Below, in pieces: positions 1 to 10,287 of a stretch of DNA of 64,000 nucleotides (position 1 is its first letter; every line of letters starts with the position of its first letter). Origin of the DNA: Laburnicola sp. R22_1 (taxonomy: Eukaryota; Ascomycota; Dothideomycetes; Pleosporales; Didymosphaeriaceae); NCBI GenBank assembly GCA_014281115.1, contig JACONQ010000016.1, positions 248,001 through 312,000 of the forward strand, in the 5' to 3' direction. A program made the translations under genes and the position numbers. Below the pieces are notes generated by a model, which did not search any database, had not been told where the DNA came from, and worked only from the letters and a program-made list of their open reading frames with translations.

Positions 1-55
1 CCAAGTCGTATGTTCCGGCGACGGGCTCGGGCTCTGGAGTAGAGGAATTAGGCAT
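1..55 (-). CDS. 5' tip of a host gene running off the left edge
   Basis: An ATG at 55 (minus strand) opens 18 codons that reach the window edge without a stop. The peptide is rich in Pro, Glu and Ser (starts MPNSSTPEPEP) and ends GTYDL, a plausible low-complexity N terminus of a cytoplasmic or nuclear protein. Only the first 18 residues are visible, so no function can be given. The upstream stretch on the same strand (56-250) is a plausible 5' leader. The call rests on reading frame and position only; it could be a chance frame. Confidence 0.4.
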   Translation of the reverse strand, partial: MPNSSTPEPEPVAGTYDL

Positions 56-736
56 TGTTTCGATTGTGGTTGTAAAGCTTCGTTGTGTGTGAAAGTTGGT
101 GATGGTGGTGCGATTAGATGTAATGGGCGTTTTCGACACACAAAGAGTCGAAAGGGAGCGAACGAAAAGGATGGAGCGGATGATATGTGTTCCGAAAGGG
201 AGAATCGATGGATATATGTAGGATCGGGGGGCTGAGATCTGGCTACGTTGTGTAGAATGCGTTGTGAAAATACAATGTAGTTATATCTTTTCGGTCTTCG
301 CACGAGGCTTGACCGATGAGCCCGTTTGGCAATTGATAAGTCCTCGACGGGTGCTGCCATAGCAAAAGAGATTGGGTCACGCTCTGTCCGGATCTGCTCT
401 TCGGTAGGGGGCGAAGTTGCTTAGCTTCCACGTGGGTAGCAAACGGGTGCACCGATTGCAGGGCTCGTGCATGGCATGTCGAACGCACGGTTTGACGCAG
501 GGAAGGGACTAAACAATGTAAGGTGCTCAAATATTCTCTTCTGGGATATGCGGTGAGCGGTATGATATATCATTCCACGAGAAAGGGAGAAGGGTTCACT
601 TGATGGATTGAAGATACAAACAGGCGACAGTACCGCTATGGCACCGATGCCAGTGTGCTCAGCTGATCTGACGTATGGTGACCAGACTATCGTTGAGGCT
701 CAAACGCTCGCCTTGCGCACGTGGCGGGCCGCAGGC
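56..736. other. Intergenic stretch, no supported gene
   Basis: Lies between the start of the left-edge gene and the stop of the 737-1498 gene (both minus strand). It should hold the leader/promoter of the former and the 3' UTR of the latter. Short open frames exist (for example 243-530 minus) but have no protein-like composition or splice signals. Confidence 0.5.
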
Positions 737-1498
737 TCAAAGTTCCATGGCATCGTTCGCGACGCCCGCAATGCGTACCCGCTCCATCAATATGGCGTTC
801 ACCGTCATACCGAACCGCGGGAAAGCATTGTTGATCGCATTGCACTCCTCGGTTGAAAGCGGCATCTTTTGATTGATCATAAGAATGGCGTACCGCTCCG
901 CGATATGCAGAAGCAGCGGATCCTCAACGTCCGCGTTGGCGAGTAGCGCCTCGAGTGCCCAAGCTTCGTCAACAACGCCCCGCCGGTCTACCAATTGTTC
1001 GATGAAGGGAAGGAGGTTTTTGGCGAAGTCGTCCATTCCGAGCTTCCGCATTGCAAGGTAGATGTAGAGGTAGTAAAACCTGTCCGGGCCCTCGATGGAC
1101 GGGTCGGTGGGTAGGAATTCGGTCCAACTCTTAGCGCGGAGAGCTCTGCAGTACCAGTCAAGGACTTCCATGATATAGCCTGGAAGCACGCCGCCCAACT
1201 GAAAGTCGACCCTCGAGGTGGGGTGAATGCGGAAGAAGTCCGCGATCGCTGGCGATGCGGCCTGCAATGCAAGCACCGGGACCTCGATAGCGAAAGGGCG
1301 GTCGGTAGCTTCACATTGCTCGCGGAGTTGGCGACATCGGTCAGAAGCGACGACGTTTTTCGCGGCGGATAGCTGACGAAGGTTTTCGGCTGGCGTACCG
1401 CTGTATGACGTGACAAGAAGAACTGTAGGGCCGCCCAAGGATTTCTGGCGAGCATGCCGTGGCAGCGATGCAAAGTCTGGTTTCGGTGCGTCGCGCAT
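737..1498 (-). CDS. Conserved-looking fungal hypothetical protein, 253 aa (possibly BTB-like)
   Basis: Intact single-exon frame, ATG at 1498 and TGA at 739-737. I chose the Met that begins MRDAPKPDF rather than the open extension up to 1741, because the extra 81 residues (His/Arg-rich) do not look like protein and the globular part starts after this Met. The layout recalls the fungal BTB/POZ-like hypothetical proteins: an N-terminal beta-rich part with FAIEVPVLALQAAS (about residues 70-85), a central helical part with LGGVLPGYIMEVLDWYCRAL (about 100-120) and an all-helical C terminus ending in GMTVNAILMERV. No catalytic motif or signal peptide is visible, so a cytoplasmic or nuclear adaptor role is only a guess. 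It shares a roughly 600-bp divergent intergenic region with the 2112-3707 gene. Codon use is GC-rich and undamaged, unlike the transposons nearby. Confidence 0.7.
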   Translation of the reverse strand: MRDAPKPDFASLPRHARQKSLGGPTVLLVTSYSGTPAENLRQLSAAKNVVASDRCRQLREQCEATDRPFAIEVPVLALQAASPAIADFFRIHPTSRVDFQLGGVLPGYIMEVLDWYCRALRAKSWTEFLPTDPSIEGPDRFYYLYIYLAMRKLGMDDFAKNLLPFIEQLVDRRGVVDEAWALEALLANADVEDPLLLHIAERYAILMINQKMPLSTEECNAINNAFPRFGMTVNAILMERVRIAGVANDAMEL

Positions 1499-2111
1499 AG
1501 CCGAGAGTATCAGCCGATGATGTATGGGGCGAGACGATCGGTATGTTCTGGGATGCTGGTAAGGTTTCGGGTGACGGGGAACAAGATGGAGTCGTAAAAT
1601 CTCAGCAGCTGGGTACTCACGCCAAGATACGAAAGTGAAGTGAAACATGACCTCTGTATGGAAAGGTGAGACATAGCGGGATAGGTCATCCCCATGATGC
1701 CCGTGGTCTAGAGCATACACTGCTAGTTTGAGTCCTTCCACGAGACCCTACAAACAATAAGAGCAAGCTAGAGGCCTATAAACGACATAATACGTACATA
1801 GATACGAGCCAATAAAAACTTAACACTCAACAGATCCTGGAGTAACACACATTAGTATACGATGGTCAGGTGATTCAGGGATAAGTGGATATAAGAGTGG
1901 CTTACCTGATCCACCGCTCAATAGCAAGTACAATAGCAGCGGTACTGGCGGTGAAAGAGGGCCGAGGAGCAATCCCAGCTATTGTGTGAAAGTCGACAAT
2001 AGTTGACCCCAACGCCCCTCGTCTATATCAAGTCACCGCTGCCCCCAACGCCCAACTCTCAACTTAAGCTGCGCTCAACTTAACTTTCAACTCTTTGACC
2101 GCCACTTCAAC
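1499..2111. promoter_or_regulatory. Divergent intergenic region (putative bidirectional promoter)
   Basis: 613 bp separate the two divergently oriented host genes. The part near 1980-2111 is rich in CAAC and CT runs, typical of filamentous-fungal leaders, and the right-hand start has a favourable context (TTCAACATGC). No specific operator could be recognised. An open frame continues from 1498 to 1741 on the minus strand but reads as non-coding. Confidence 0.35.
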
Positions 2112-3707
2112 ATGCAGCGCAACCCTCTCCCCGCCCGCCAGCAAGGCGCCACCACGGCCAACGCGGCACCAACTCTCAAGCGAAAGCTTGAGGAACCCGA
2201 ACCCGACGACAGCAAGAAGAAGGTTCGGCACACGCCACCAAAACAGCCCACGGATAGGATTGCAGCCATCCGTCAGAGGGCCGCGAAGAAACTTGAAGCC
2301 GCAAGAGCTTCGGAGATGACGTTTCCAAAGGCACCCCCGCCACAGCCTGCGCGACAGTATGTGTCTTCCGAGCGCACACCAGAAATATTTGTCCCCTACA
2401 ATGACGCCGCAATCCCGATCTTGTTCTCGGACAAGATCGACCACCACACCACCGACATGGCGCTCCAGATCCGGGGCTACAAAAGCGACGAGGCGAACTA
2501 CATTCGCGCCCTCGAGCTCGTCGAAGAGGGCATCAGCCGGCAGCTTCTTGGCCTTCCGCCGGAAAACAGGGCGCTTGGTCGTCCTTTCATCATCGACTCC
2601 GTCGACATCTACGTCCACAACAAGAAGGTTCACGTCGCAGCGTCCGAGCGCGGCTTGCTCACTGTGCCCAACTACATCAAGCACTGCGGAATCCCAGTGG
2701 AGCGGAGGGTGCGCTTCAAAGGGAGGAATCCACCGTGGTACAAAGATGTTGCCGCGCAAGCCGGCCTGCTGATGGTCATCAAGTCCGTGAATCCTGCTTC
2801 ACTGGACCATCTGGACCTGCAGAAAGATGAAAAGGTGCTCGTGTTCCACACCAACATCTTCAAGAACGTATATTGTGGATTTGGAAGGAGGCTCGAGGGA
2901 TCCAAGGTGATGGGGTGGTTTCCAATGTCCGCCACGATATGGCTTGAAAGCCGCGTGCTGTTTGAGGAGGATCCCAGTCCTAAGGAACTTGAGGAGGCGC
3001 TTCTCAAGCATGCCAAAGATTTGATCATGACCAAAGGCAAAGCGAGGTTGGCGATGAACAAAACTCTTGACGACTATCTTATGGATGTCGGCTACGCCTA
3101 CGGCAAATATAAGAACCCCGAAGATCTCGTCGCGCCCCGGAAGACAGCCAAGCCATCAAGCGCAACCGCCAACTACAAAGCGCACGACGAGGAGGTCGTG
3201 ACCACTATAGACCCTTGCGCAACACCGGTCAAGGCGAACACGATCGCAACAGCAGATGAGTCGCCCAAGTCACTCGGCTCCGCCGACATGGAACAATCCG
3301 ACGCGGACACAAACGTGGACGAGAAAGCGAGCCCAGAGCGTCTTGAAAAGCCTCTCGATGCAACCGAAGCATCTAAAGAGCGCGCTGAGGCCAAGACGTC
3401 CTCCGCAGTAGACGCTACCCTGGATACACACGTTGCGCACGAAGATGACCATGCTGCCTACGACTCCTCAGGGATTGATCCAGGTATTGATCCGGGTAAA
3501 GCGGAAGACGGGCATGAGCAAGTCGCACCTGAAGATCCGTCAGTCAGCGACGCCCAAAAAGGCGAAAAGGAAGTTGCGATCCCTCCGAAGAAGACGCAAC
3601 AAACAGAGACGAAAGAAGTAAAAACTTTGGCAGAGCTCGAATCGCCGTTTGCAACACAACGTGCGAACTTTGAGGATTATGTCGATTACGACGACGACGA
3701 ACTGTGA
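2112..3707 (+). CDS. Fungal hypothetical protein, 531 aa, basic N terminus and long acidic disordered tail
   Basis: Intact single-exon frame with a good start context and a TGA stop at 3705-3707. Three parts are visible. Residues 1-70 are basic and disordered, with Lys/Arg clusters around 23-41 (KRKLEEPEPDDSKKK) that could act as a nuclear localisation signal. Residues about 85-345 are globular, with IPILFSDKI, an aromatic stretch around RNPPWYKDVAAQAGLL, and VYCGFGRRLEGSKVMGWF. Residues about 350-531 are Asp/Glu/Lys/Ser-rich, low complexity, and contain GIDPGIDPG and a terminal YVDYDDDEL. No enzyme motif was recognised. The acidic tail with a basic head suggests a chromatin- or nucleic-acid-associated protein, but this is inference. 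Composition is GC-rich and shows no RIP damage although the transposon nest begins only 267 bp downstream. Confidence 0.75.
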   Translation: MQRNPLPARQQGATTANAAPTLKRKLEEPEPDDSKKKVRHTPPKQPTDRIAAIRQRAAKKLEAARASEMTFPKAPPPQPARQYVSSERTPEIFVPYNDAAIPILFSDKIDHHTTDMALQIRGYKSDEANYIRALELVEEGISRQLLGLPPENRALGRPFIIDSVDIYVHNKKVHVAASERGLLTVPNYIKHCGIPVERRVRFKGRNPPWYKDVAAQAGLLMVIKSVNPASLDHLDLQKDEKVLVFHTNIFKNVYCGFGRRLEGSKVMGWFPMSATIWLESRVLFEEDPSPKELEEALLKHAKDLIMTKGKARLAMNKTLDDYLMDVGYAYGKYKNPEDLVAPRKTAKPSSATANYKAHDEEVVTTIDPCATPVKANTIATADESPKSLGSADMEQSDADTNVDEKASPERLEKPLDATEASKERAEAKTSSAVDATLDTHVAHEDDHAAYDSSGIDPGIDPGKAEDGHEQVAPEDPSVSDAQKGEKEVAIPPKKTQQTETKEVKTLAELESPFATQRANFEDYVDYDDDEL

Positions 3708-3973
3708 TAGGTCCGTCCACCTGAGCGTCCCTACACGGCGTTGAACGACTCGATTGAAGGAATGTATCGCCTAAAATGGCTCTTCGATTCCCATCTTCTT
3801 TCTGTGGCATCTCAACAGCCGGTAAAGGCCTTGATTTCCTGACACACACACACGCCTTCGGGCTCTTTCGGTCATCTTTGCGAGTCTGGTGTTCCTTTTT
3901 TCCATCGAATTTCCGCCAACAAATTGAAGCTCTTTTTCATCATGAGGCCGATGCCTCGGAGCTCCTCCAATAA
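3708..3973. other. 3' flank of the 531-aa gene up to the nest 1 insertion site
   Basis: Likely 3' UTR and downstream spacer. It ends with AATAA at 3969-3973, the left copy of the target-site duplication of element A2. The small open frame at 3776-3973 has no recognisable protein features. Confidence 0.5.
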
Positions 3974-4154
3974 TGTGGGCGGGCAGGCGTATGAGGACAA
4001 CAAGCTGTATTGCTATTTGCAGAAAAGAGAGTGGAGTGAGGAGTCTACTAAGGAAGAAAGGAGAGGGCGAGAGCTTTATCTTGAGGGTAGTGGTCTGTGC
4101 ACCTGAATGGAACCTTCTACACACACCACCTCTGACGTAAGTCACGTGGCTACA
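3974..4154 (-). repeat. 3' LTR of Copia A2
   Basis: 181 bp. It is the reverse complement of the A1 LTR (48107-48298), beginning TGTGGGCGGGC and ending GTGGCTACA on the plus strand. It has one copy of the 9-10 bp CATATGAGG unit where A1 has two. The purine tract of the element lies just to the right at about 4155-4168. Confidence 0.9.
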
Positions 4155-4228
4155 CACCCCCCTAGCTGCGGTGTACCCACACTAAAGCTGATGCTCTGTA
4201 CTATACTAGAATAGGTAGTAAACGATAG

Positions 4229-4352
4229 TGTTAGAATCCAGCCTAGTGCCATATAGGCACGTGATTACCAGCCATGTATATATATCACTAGCCAGCTCCT
4301 TAGAGTCGGTAACCCAATCGATTCTACACCTCATCTTTGGCACATTTCAACA
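4229..4352 (+). repeat. 5' LTR of Copia B
   Basis: 124 bp, begins TGTTAGAATCCAG and ends CATTTCAACA. It contains a TATATATA stretch around 4277-4285. Identical by eye to 10159-10282. Confidence 0.95.
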
Positions 4353-4368
4353 GGTTATGAGCCCGGCA
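4353..4368 (+). other. Primer-binding site of Copia B (initiator tRNA-Met anticodon arm)
   Basis: GGTTATGAGCCCGGCA directly follows the 5' LTR. Its complement, TGCCGGGCTCATAACC, matches the anticodon stem-loop of eukaryotic initiator tRNA-Met (anticodon CAU) rather than a tRNA 3' end. Drosophila copia is known to use such an internal tRNA fragment. Confidence 0.7.
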
Positions 4369-5321
4369 GCTTCCCGGATACTCAGCTGCCTCAGCCGAAG
4401 GATGAGAATTGCATGGAAAGTCACCAGCTTTAAGGACCCGCTGTCCCACGCACAATTGCCCTTATGACTCGATATGTATACCCCGTAATAGCCAGAGCAT
4501 AGGCGACTCAAATGAGCTATCGATCACTATTATAGGGCAATCCACTGTTAAGTTACGGTCTTCCAAAAATGGAGCCCTTATTTTCTATTCACCATCCGCC
4601 AACTCGACCAAAGAATCGCAACGGACTCGCCCATCACCTCTGCGGGCGACACTCAGGCTGACTGACGCTACTATAAGGGCGCCGAACAGACGCTGGGAAC
4701 GCCGTTGACTCTGAAAAACGGCGGGAGGTGGTTGGGATGAGCACGCCCCATGCGCCAACCCAAGCGAGCGACCAGCCTCTTCTGCCAGCCTCCTCCCCAG
4801 CACCTGAGACGACACTACCAGCCCTCACGCCGCCTGCCAGCCATCCTAAAGAGCCGAAAGCACGGTGCTACTTAGGGTATAAGTAGCCCTTACCCCCGCT
4901 AACATGAGAAAGGAAAAGCAATCTCACCGCTATAATCTTCGAAAACGGCCTCTCCTACCACCAAAACAACGCCGCGTCCTTGATCTTGAGCGCTTTCCAC
5001 GCCTTAAACACGCTCTTGACCGCCTATACGACAAGCCAGGGCCAGAGAGCGACAACGGCAGCTGCTACAAGCCTTAGCGCGTCTCTGACTGCTCAATTTC
5101 AAGCGCTGTCTCAGAAAACCCGCTGTCTTTAGCGAGTTCAACTGACCTTTTCGGCCTCGAAGTCCGCAGCCCTCCGCCGCCTCCGCCGCCTCCGCCACCC
5201 ACTCGCCCTGAAGTACCACTGTACGAGCGCACTATTCGTGGTCACTCCTTCTTCACACGCGCTGGAGCCGCCAAAGTCGATGCCAGAAGAGCCAAGAGAG
5301 CAGCGCTAAAAGCACGCCACC
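4369..5321 (+). other. Long 5' leader of Copia B
   Basis: About 950 bp between PBS and the gag ATG with no protein-like frame. It presumably holds packaging and translation signals; none can be named from sequence alone. Confidence 0.4.
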
Positions 5322-6879
5322 ATGGCCACTATCAGCTCAGTAGCCAGCACAGGGAGCCTCGACAAAATGATCGGGGTACTAGAGAAGCCAGCCGACTGGC
5401 CTGAGTGGATCCGGAAAATGAACAACTGGCTGTCTATGAATGGTTACGGGGAGTTACTGGGACGCAACAAGACCGCGCCAGCCAGGGCACCCTGACTGCC
5501 CTTGAATACCGCCAGATCTACGACAACTGGCTATCAAAGCAGGAGCGTGGCTGCGCAATCGTGACGAATAGGTGTGGGTGGAACGCCCAGGAGGAACTGA
5601 ACAAGCAGACAGCCGCCGACCAGGCTGCTAGTGCAGAAGAAGACGCCGAAGAAGTCGTCACAACAGTGGTTAGGCTGCTGGCGACGCTAAAAAGGCGCTA
5701 CTAACCTACAGGAAGTGCTGTTTTTAACAGCTGGATCTCAACTACACGTCGCTGACCTTGGGCGGTTGCAAGGGCGTCTCTGACTTCGCAGAACGCCTTC
5801 GAAAGGCGCGCAATGAGCTTCAAGCCCTAGACGCCACCTGCCAGATCACCGAGCCCCACTTTGTCAACCGCTTCCTTAGCGGCCTGGGCCCCGAATTCGC
5901 AGTGTTCCTGACGTCGTTTTACCAGACTCACCAGCTTATCCCCACGCGAAACGATGCGGGCGAGATAATCACCAAGGCAGTCACCTTTGATGAGGCAGTA
6001 ATAGCCGCTGAAAAGGAGGAGCAGGCACAGAAGATGGCCAACCAAACTAGCGTTGCGTTAGTGACAATGAAGGGGAAGGGTGCTGCGACGCGTGAGCGCA
6101 GGCAGTGTTCAAAGTGTGGAAAGCTGGGTCACACTATTGAGGTGTGTTTTGAGCTGCACCCGGAGCTGCGCAAACAGTACAGCGAGCGGAGGAGGAAGAG
6201 GGAGCAGCTAAAGCTGAACCTGAACAACCGCGACGACGCAATAAACCCGGCTGTTTCCGCCGCTGCTTCCGCCGCGCCACTGGCAGCTCTAGGATGGACG
6301 GGCCCAAGGATTGTTGAAGTGGAGGATGAGCGACCCTGGGAGCCGCCAGCCGGCATCGGGCACATGAGCTTCGTGTCAATGGGCGTCGATAGCGTGTTGA
6401 AAGGGCCTTGGGCTGCGCCCGCGCTGTTGCAGGCCCGCGAGGGCTTCCTTAAGTTCAATTGGATTCTGGATACCGGTTGCAACCAGCACTGTTGCAATAC
6501 AAAGGGTTACTTTGACCCAGCAAGCCTGCGCCCCTACCAGGGTGCCGCTATACAAGGCCTGTCCCAGGCCTCGAAACCACAGGCTATTGGTACAGCCCGA
6601 ATCCCCTGCCGAGTTGGTGATAAGCTGGTCTGGCTTATCTTAAAGGACACGCTCTACCACCCAGGTGCCATCTGCAATATTATCTCCTGGTCACAACTTA
6701 AGAAGGGCGGAGCGGATCTGCAGGTCACCCGGGCGGGCTTTGCCATTAGCACGCCTTCCGGGCCTATCAATGCCGATGAGCAGCATGGACTGTACTTCTT
6801 CCGCCTCTGGAGAGATAGCGCTCTCTGGAAGGAAACCTTGGGCATGGCCCTGCCAGCCTACGCGATTGAGGAGAGCTGA
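5322..6879 (+). pseudogene. gag-protease region of Copia B, frame-broken
   Basis: Encodes the capsid protein and aspartic protease of element B. The gag ATG is at 5322 (MATISSVASTGSLDKM), and the first frame stops near 5495. Protein-like sequence then continues in other frames (5405-5704, later 5700-6879), which implies at least two indels, near 5485 and 5650-5700, and a TAA at about 5729. The zinc knuckle CSKCGKLGHTIEVC (C-X2-C-X4-H-X4-C) is encoded near 6109-6150. The protease motif WILDTGCNQHCCN is near 6461-6500. A TGA at 6877-6879 separates this part from the integrase in the same frame. Copia elements normally make a single gag-pol polyprotein, so this copy cannot be translated through. 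Confidence 0.85.
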
Positions 6880-9751
6880 CTAGGACCCTGGCACGAGCGC
6901 ATGGCTCACCTGGGTGAAGACGCCCTAAAGAACCTCGCCAAGATGTCAACAGGCATGCGACCGGTGCCAAAAGCCTGCCTTTGCGCTCCCTGTATAAAGG
7001 CACGACTGCGCGAAAATCCGCACAACAAACCAAGCGTCCGCGGCGCGTACCCACTGGAATTCTTGCACGTTGATATCGCGGGGCCTTTCCCAATTACAGG
7101 GCATAATCAAGCAACTTACTGGGTTGGGTTAGTGGATGACTTCACTGGTATTACTGAGGTGGTACCTGTACGGACAAAAGACGAGCTGCCTGACGCTGTC
7201 TTTGCGTTTATCAACGCCCTGGAGCGCCCAGAGCGTCGCTGTCACCGGATTCGGTTGGACCAAGCGGGCGAAAATTCGTCCACAAGGTTCATTGAGGAGT
7301 GCGCCAGTAGGGGCATTGTGCTGGAATTCACTGCTACCGATCAGCACCAGCAAAATGGGGTGGCAGAAGTCACCAACCGCATTATACTGGAGAGGACTCA
7401 CGCCGTCTTAGTAGACTCTGGGTTGCCCGGCATGTACTGGCCCTTTATTGTCCAGTCAGTTGCCTACCTGCGCAATAGGAGCCCCCATGGTCGACATGGA
7501 AAGACGCCCTATGAAGGCTGGTATGGCGACAAACCAGACTTAGCCCACATTCGTAAACTCGGTTGCCGCTGTTGGGCTTATAAGACCGGCCACAGGCGGA
7601 AGCTCGCTGATGATAAGGCGGTTCCATGCCGTCTGCTAGGCTACTCGGGCAGCCGAATCTACGTGTTATTGCGAGATGATGGTACTGTCATTCGCTCATC
7701 GAACGTTGTCTTCAATGAGGTGTTTAGCACCCGGCAGGACTATGAGTCACTGCACCTAGAGCCCGCTGAGGGCCAGCCCGCTGAGGGCCATGATCGGCCT
7801 GCTGAAGGCCCTACTCTGCCCGCTGAGGGCACTGCGCCTCCCCAGCGACGAGGGAGACCGCCGCTGAGGCGCGTACATAAGGAACCGTCGCAGCCTGTTG
7901 AGGCGGACGAGCTGTCAATAGGGGGAGATGCCATGCTGGAGGAGCCGGTATTGCCAGCCCGCACGCCACTTGAAGACGCCGAGTCGATCGCTAACCCTAC
8001 TCCGCTAACAACGCCGCCGTCATCCCTATCGCTGCCCCCAACCGTCAACGACGACCGACTGGATAACCACCCTGAGCTCCGAGTCTCTAGTCGCGCCAAC
8101 AAGGGCACCCTGGACCCAAGTCAAGTACAACACTACGGGCGCAATGTTGACGGCAGGTATAACCTGGTGTTCGCCCTTATGGGCGCCTGTTTGCTAGCAG
8201 CGGACCTGTGTGAGCCCAAGAACCCCGAGAAGCGCGCAAAGATCCCCAATGGTTGCGCTGGTTTGAGGCGATGAAGCAGGAGTTTCGGTCACTAGAAGTT
8301 AACAAGACATGGACGTTAGTCCCTAGGCCAGGAACTGACGCGTACTTGGTGCCAAATGGGTGTATAAGCTGAAGACCGGGCCAAACGGCGAGATCCTTCG
8401 CTATAAGGCTCGCTGGGTTGTCCAAGGTTTCCGCCAGGAGCAGGGCATTGATTTCAATGAGACCTTTGCCTTAGTGGTCAAACCAATGAGCTACAAGGCC
8501 CTATTTGCCATTGCTGCCGCCTTGGACCTGGAGATTCACCAAATGGACGTCAAAACAGCCTTCCTCTACGGTACTGTCGACGAGGAGATCTATGTGGAGC
8601 AGCCAGAAGGGATGGATGACGGCTCGGGTAGGGTGTGCAAATTGAACAAGGCACTGTATGGGCTAAAATAGTCACCACGAATCTGGTACAACACGCTGTT
8701 AGTCTTTCTTAACGAGCAAGGTTTCAAGCCGCTCGTGGCTGATTTGGGGGTGTTTGTTAAGGATGGGATATTTATCGCTATTTACGTCGACGACCTGCTT
8801 ATTGCTGGCCCCGATCTTGCTGGTATTAATTAACTGAAAGTCGCACTTACCAGGCGGTTCGAAATGAGCGATTTGGGGGAGTGTCACTACTACTTAGGCA
8901 TGGAGATCCGAAGGGACCGCCGAAACCGCGCTATACGCCTGGGTCAACGGGCATACGTGCAAAAGATCCTGGGGGAGTTTGATTTTCTATCCTGTAATGA
9001 AAAGGTTAGCACGCCAATGGACACATCACGACTGGAACCACCACCGCCAAATCACGAGGCCGCAGCCGACAAGCGACAATGGTTCCAAAAGGCCATCGGA
9101 TCACTCATGTACCTTATGATGGGCACCCGACCGGACATCGCCTACGCGGTATCCTGCCTAAGTCGATTCATGAGCAACCCGACAAGCGCACACATCACGG
9201 CAGTCAAGAGGGTATTTAGGTACCTTACGGGTACGCAAGAGCTAGAGTTAGTATTCAAGGGGCCACTGCAACCTTTAAGAGGGTACACAGATGCTGATTG
9301 GGCGGGCGATACTACTACCCGCCGCTCTACTTCAGGATACGTGTTCAATCTTGGGAGCGGCGCCCTTAGCTGGTCGTCCAAAAGGCAACCAACTGTGGCC
9401 TTGTCTTCCTGTGAGGCAGAGTATATGGGGCAAACACAAGCTGTCAAGGAAGCCATTTGGTTGAAGCGATTGCTCGAAGAGCTGCTGGGTCACGGCGATG
9501 AACCGGTTACCACCATCATCTTCGGTGACAATCAGGGAGCTTTAGCGCTGGCTAAAAACCCGCAGTTTCACGCCCGAACAAAGCACATTGACACGCAATG
9601 GCACTTTGTTAGGGAGCAGCAAGCCGAAGGCACTGTGGACCTCCAATACGTCCCCACTTCTTAACAGGTGGCAGACGGGCTCACTAAGCCCTTACCGAAG
9701 CCTGCTTTTCTGCAGTTCCGGCGGGCTCTTGGATTAGAACCTCGGGGTTAA
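6880..9751 (+). pseudogene. integrase-reverse transcriptase-RNase H region of Copia B, frame-broken
   Basis: The GAG-pre-integrase part (HERMAHLG...CAPC) is followed by a Copia integrase core with its Asp (LHVDIAGPF), second Asp (IRLDQAGEN) and Glu (NGVAEVTNR). A linker with repeated PAEG units (about 7760-7830) follows, then the RT (YKARWVVQGF; catalytic IYVDDLLIAG near 8775-8810) and RNase H (YTDADWAGD...SSCEAEYMG...FGDNQGA). The coding frame shifts twice (about 8240-8255 and about 8340) and has stops at 8669-8671, 8831-8833 and 9662-9664, ending at a TAA at 9749-9751. All catalytic residues of integrase, RT and RNase H that I looked for are still present, so only the frame is damaged. Confidence 0.88.
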
Positions 9752-10158
9752 CCTCGGTCCGTGAAGTTTGGGCCCCTCACCACAGCATCCTCACCTTAAT
9801 GCACCAACCATCACGTCATTATCGCGCCGAATCACCCAGTGACACCTAACCGGCGTCACCACTGCAAGGGCACAAGGCACTGAGCAAGGGGTATGGACTC
9901 AGGTCAATGACTCAGCTCTGACCAGCAACACGTCAGCAGAAACACCACGACAAAGGGTCCTGTCATATAACCCGGGGACGACATGAGACACGATTGCGCC
10001 CGCACGCATCCAAAGTGCCGGAAAAATTTTTGGAGACCGCATTTTCGTATGGGAAAACTCATGAGGATGAGCTGAGTTGGCCCCACTAACCCCAGGGGCT
10101 CAGTACCTGGGGGAGTCGATCCGGGGCCCTGTGCTACGATTAAGTTACCGAGGGGGAG
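9752..10158 (+). other. 3' untranslated region of Copia B with polypurine tract
   Basis: About 400 bp between the end of pol and the 3' LTR. It ends with the purine run CGAGGGGGAG (10149-10158), which abuts the LTR and is the expected plus-strand primer. Confidence 0.6.
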
Positions 10159-10282
10159 TGTTAGAATCCAGCCTAGTGCCATATAGGCACGTGATTACCA
10201 GCCATGTATATATATCACTAGCCAGCTCCTTAGAGTCGGTAACCCAATCGATTCTACACCTCATCTTTGGCACATTTCAACA
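10159..10282 (+). repeat. 3' LTR of Copia B
   Basis: 124 bp, no difference seen against 4229-4352. Followed by TSD GATAG at 10283-10287. Confidence 0.95.
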
Positions 10283-10287
10283 GATAG

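Larger units (their letters stand above)
4229..10282 (+). mobile_element. Copia LTR retrotransposon B (young, LTRs identical)
   Basis: 6,054 bp Ty1/Copia element flanked by the TSD GATAG (4224-4228 and 10283-10287). It has 124-bp LTRs that I could not tell apart, a PBS right after the 5' LTR, gag-protease-integrase-RT-RNase H order, and a purine tract before the 3' LTR (CGAGGGGGAG, 10149-10158). The GC content is much higher than in the surrounding A2 sequence, so it arrived later. It sits in the 3' untranslated part of A2: joining 4228 to 10288 restores continuity with the corresponding stretch of A1 (53160-53240, reverse complement). Its coding region has several frameshifts and stops despite the identical LTRs. 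Confidence 0.95.

Noticed and set aside
243..530. 95-codon minus-strand open frame
   Set aside because: No protein-like composition, no start context or splice signals; lies in an intergenic region.
1499..1741. N-terminal extension of the 253-aa protein
   Set aside because: His/Arg-rich, low-quality sequence ahead of a Met that starts the globular part; treated as leader.
3800..3910. Weak similarity between the flank left of nest 1 and 26814-26900 right of it, suggesting a tandem duplication
   Set aside because: Match is short and gapped (shared GGCTCTT...TC words only); the TSD already explains the junction.
4353..4368. A tRNA gene or fragment at the GGTTATGAGCCCGG motifs
   Set aside because: Position right after LTRs and the short length fit a primer-binding site; no cloverleaf can be drawn from the flanks.
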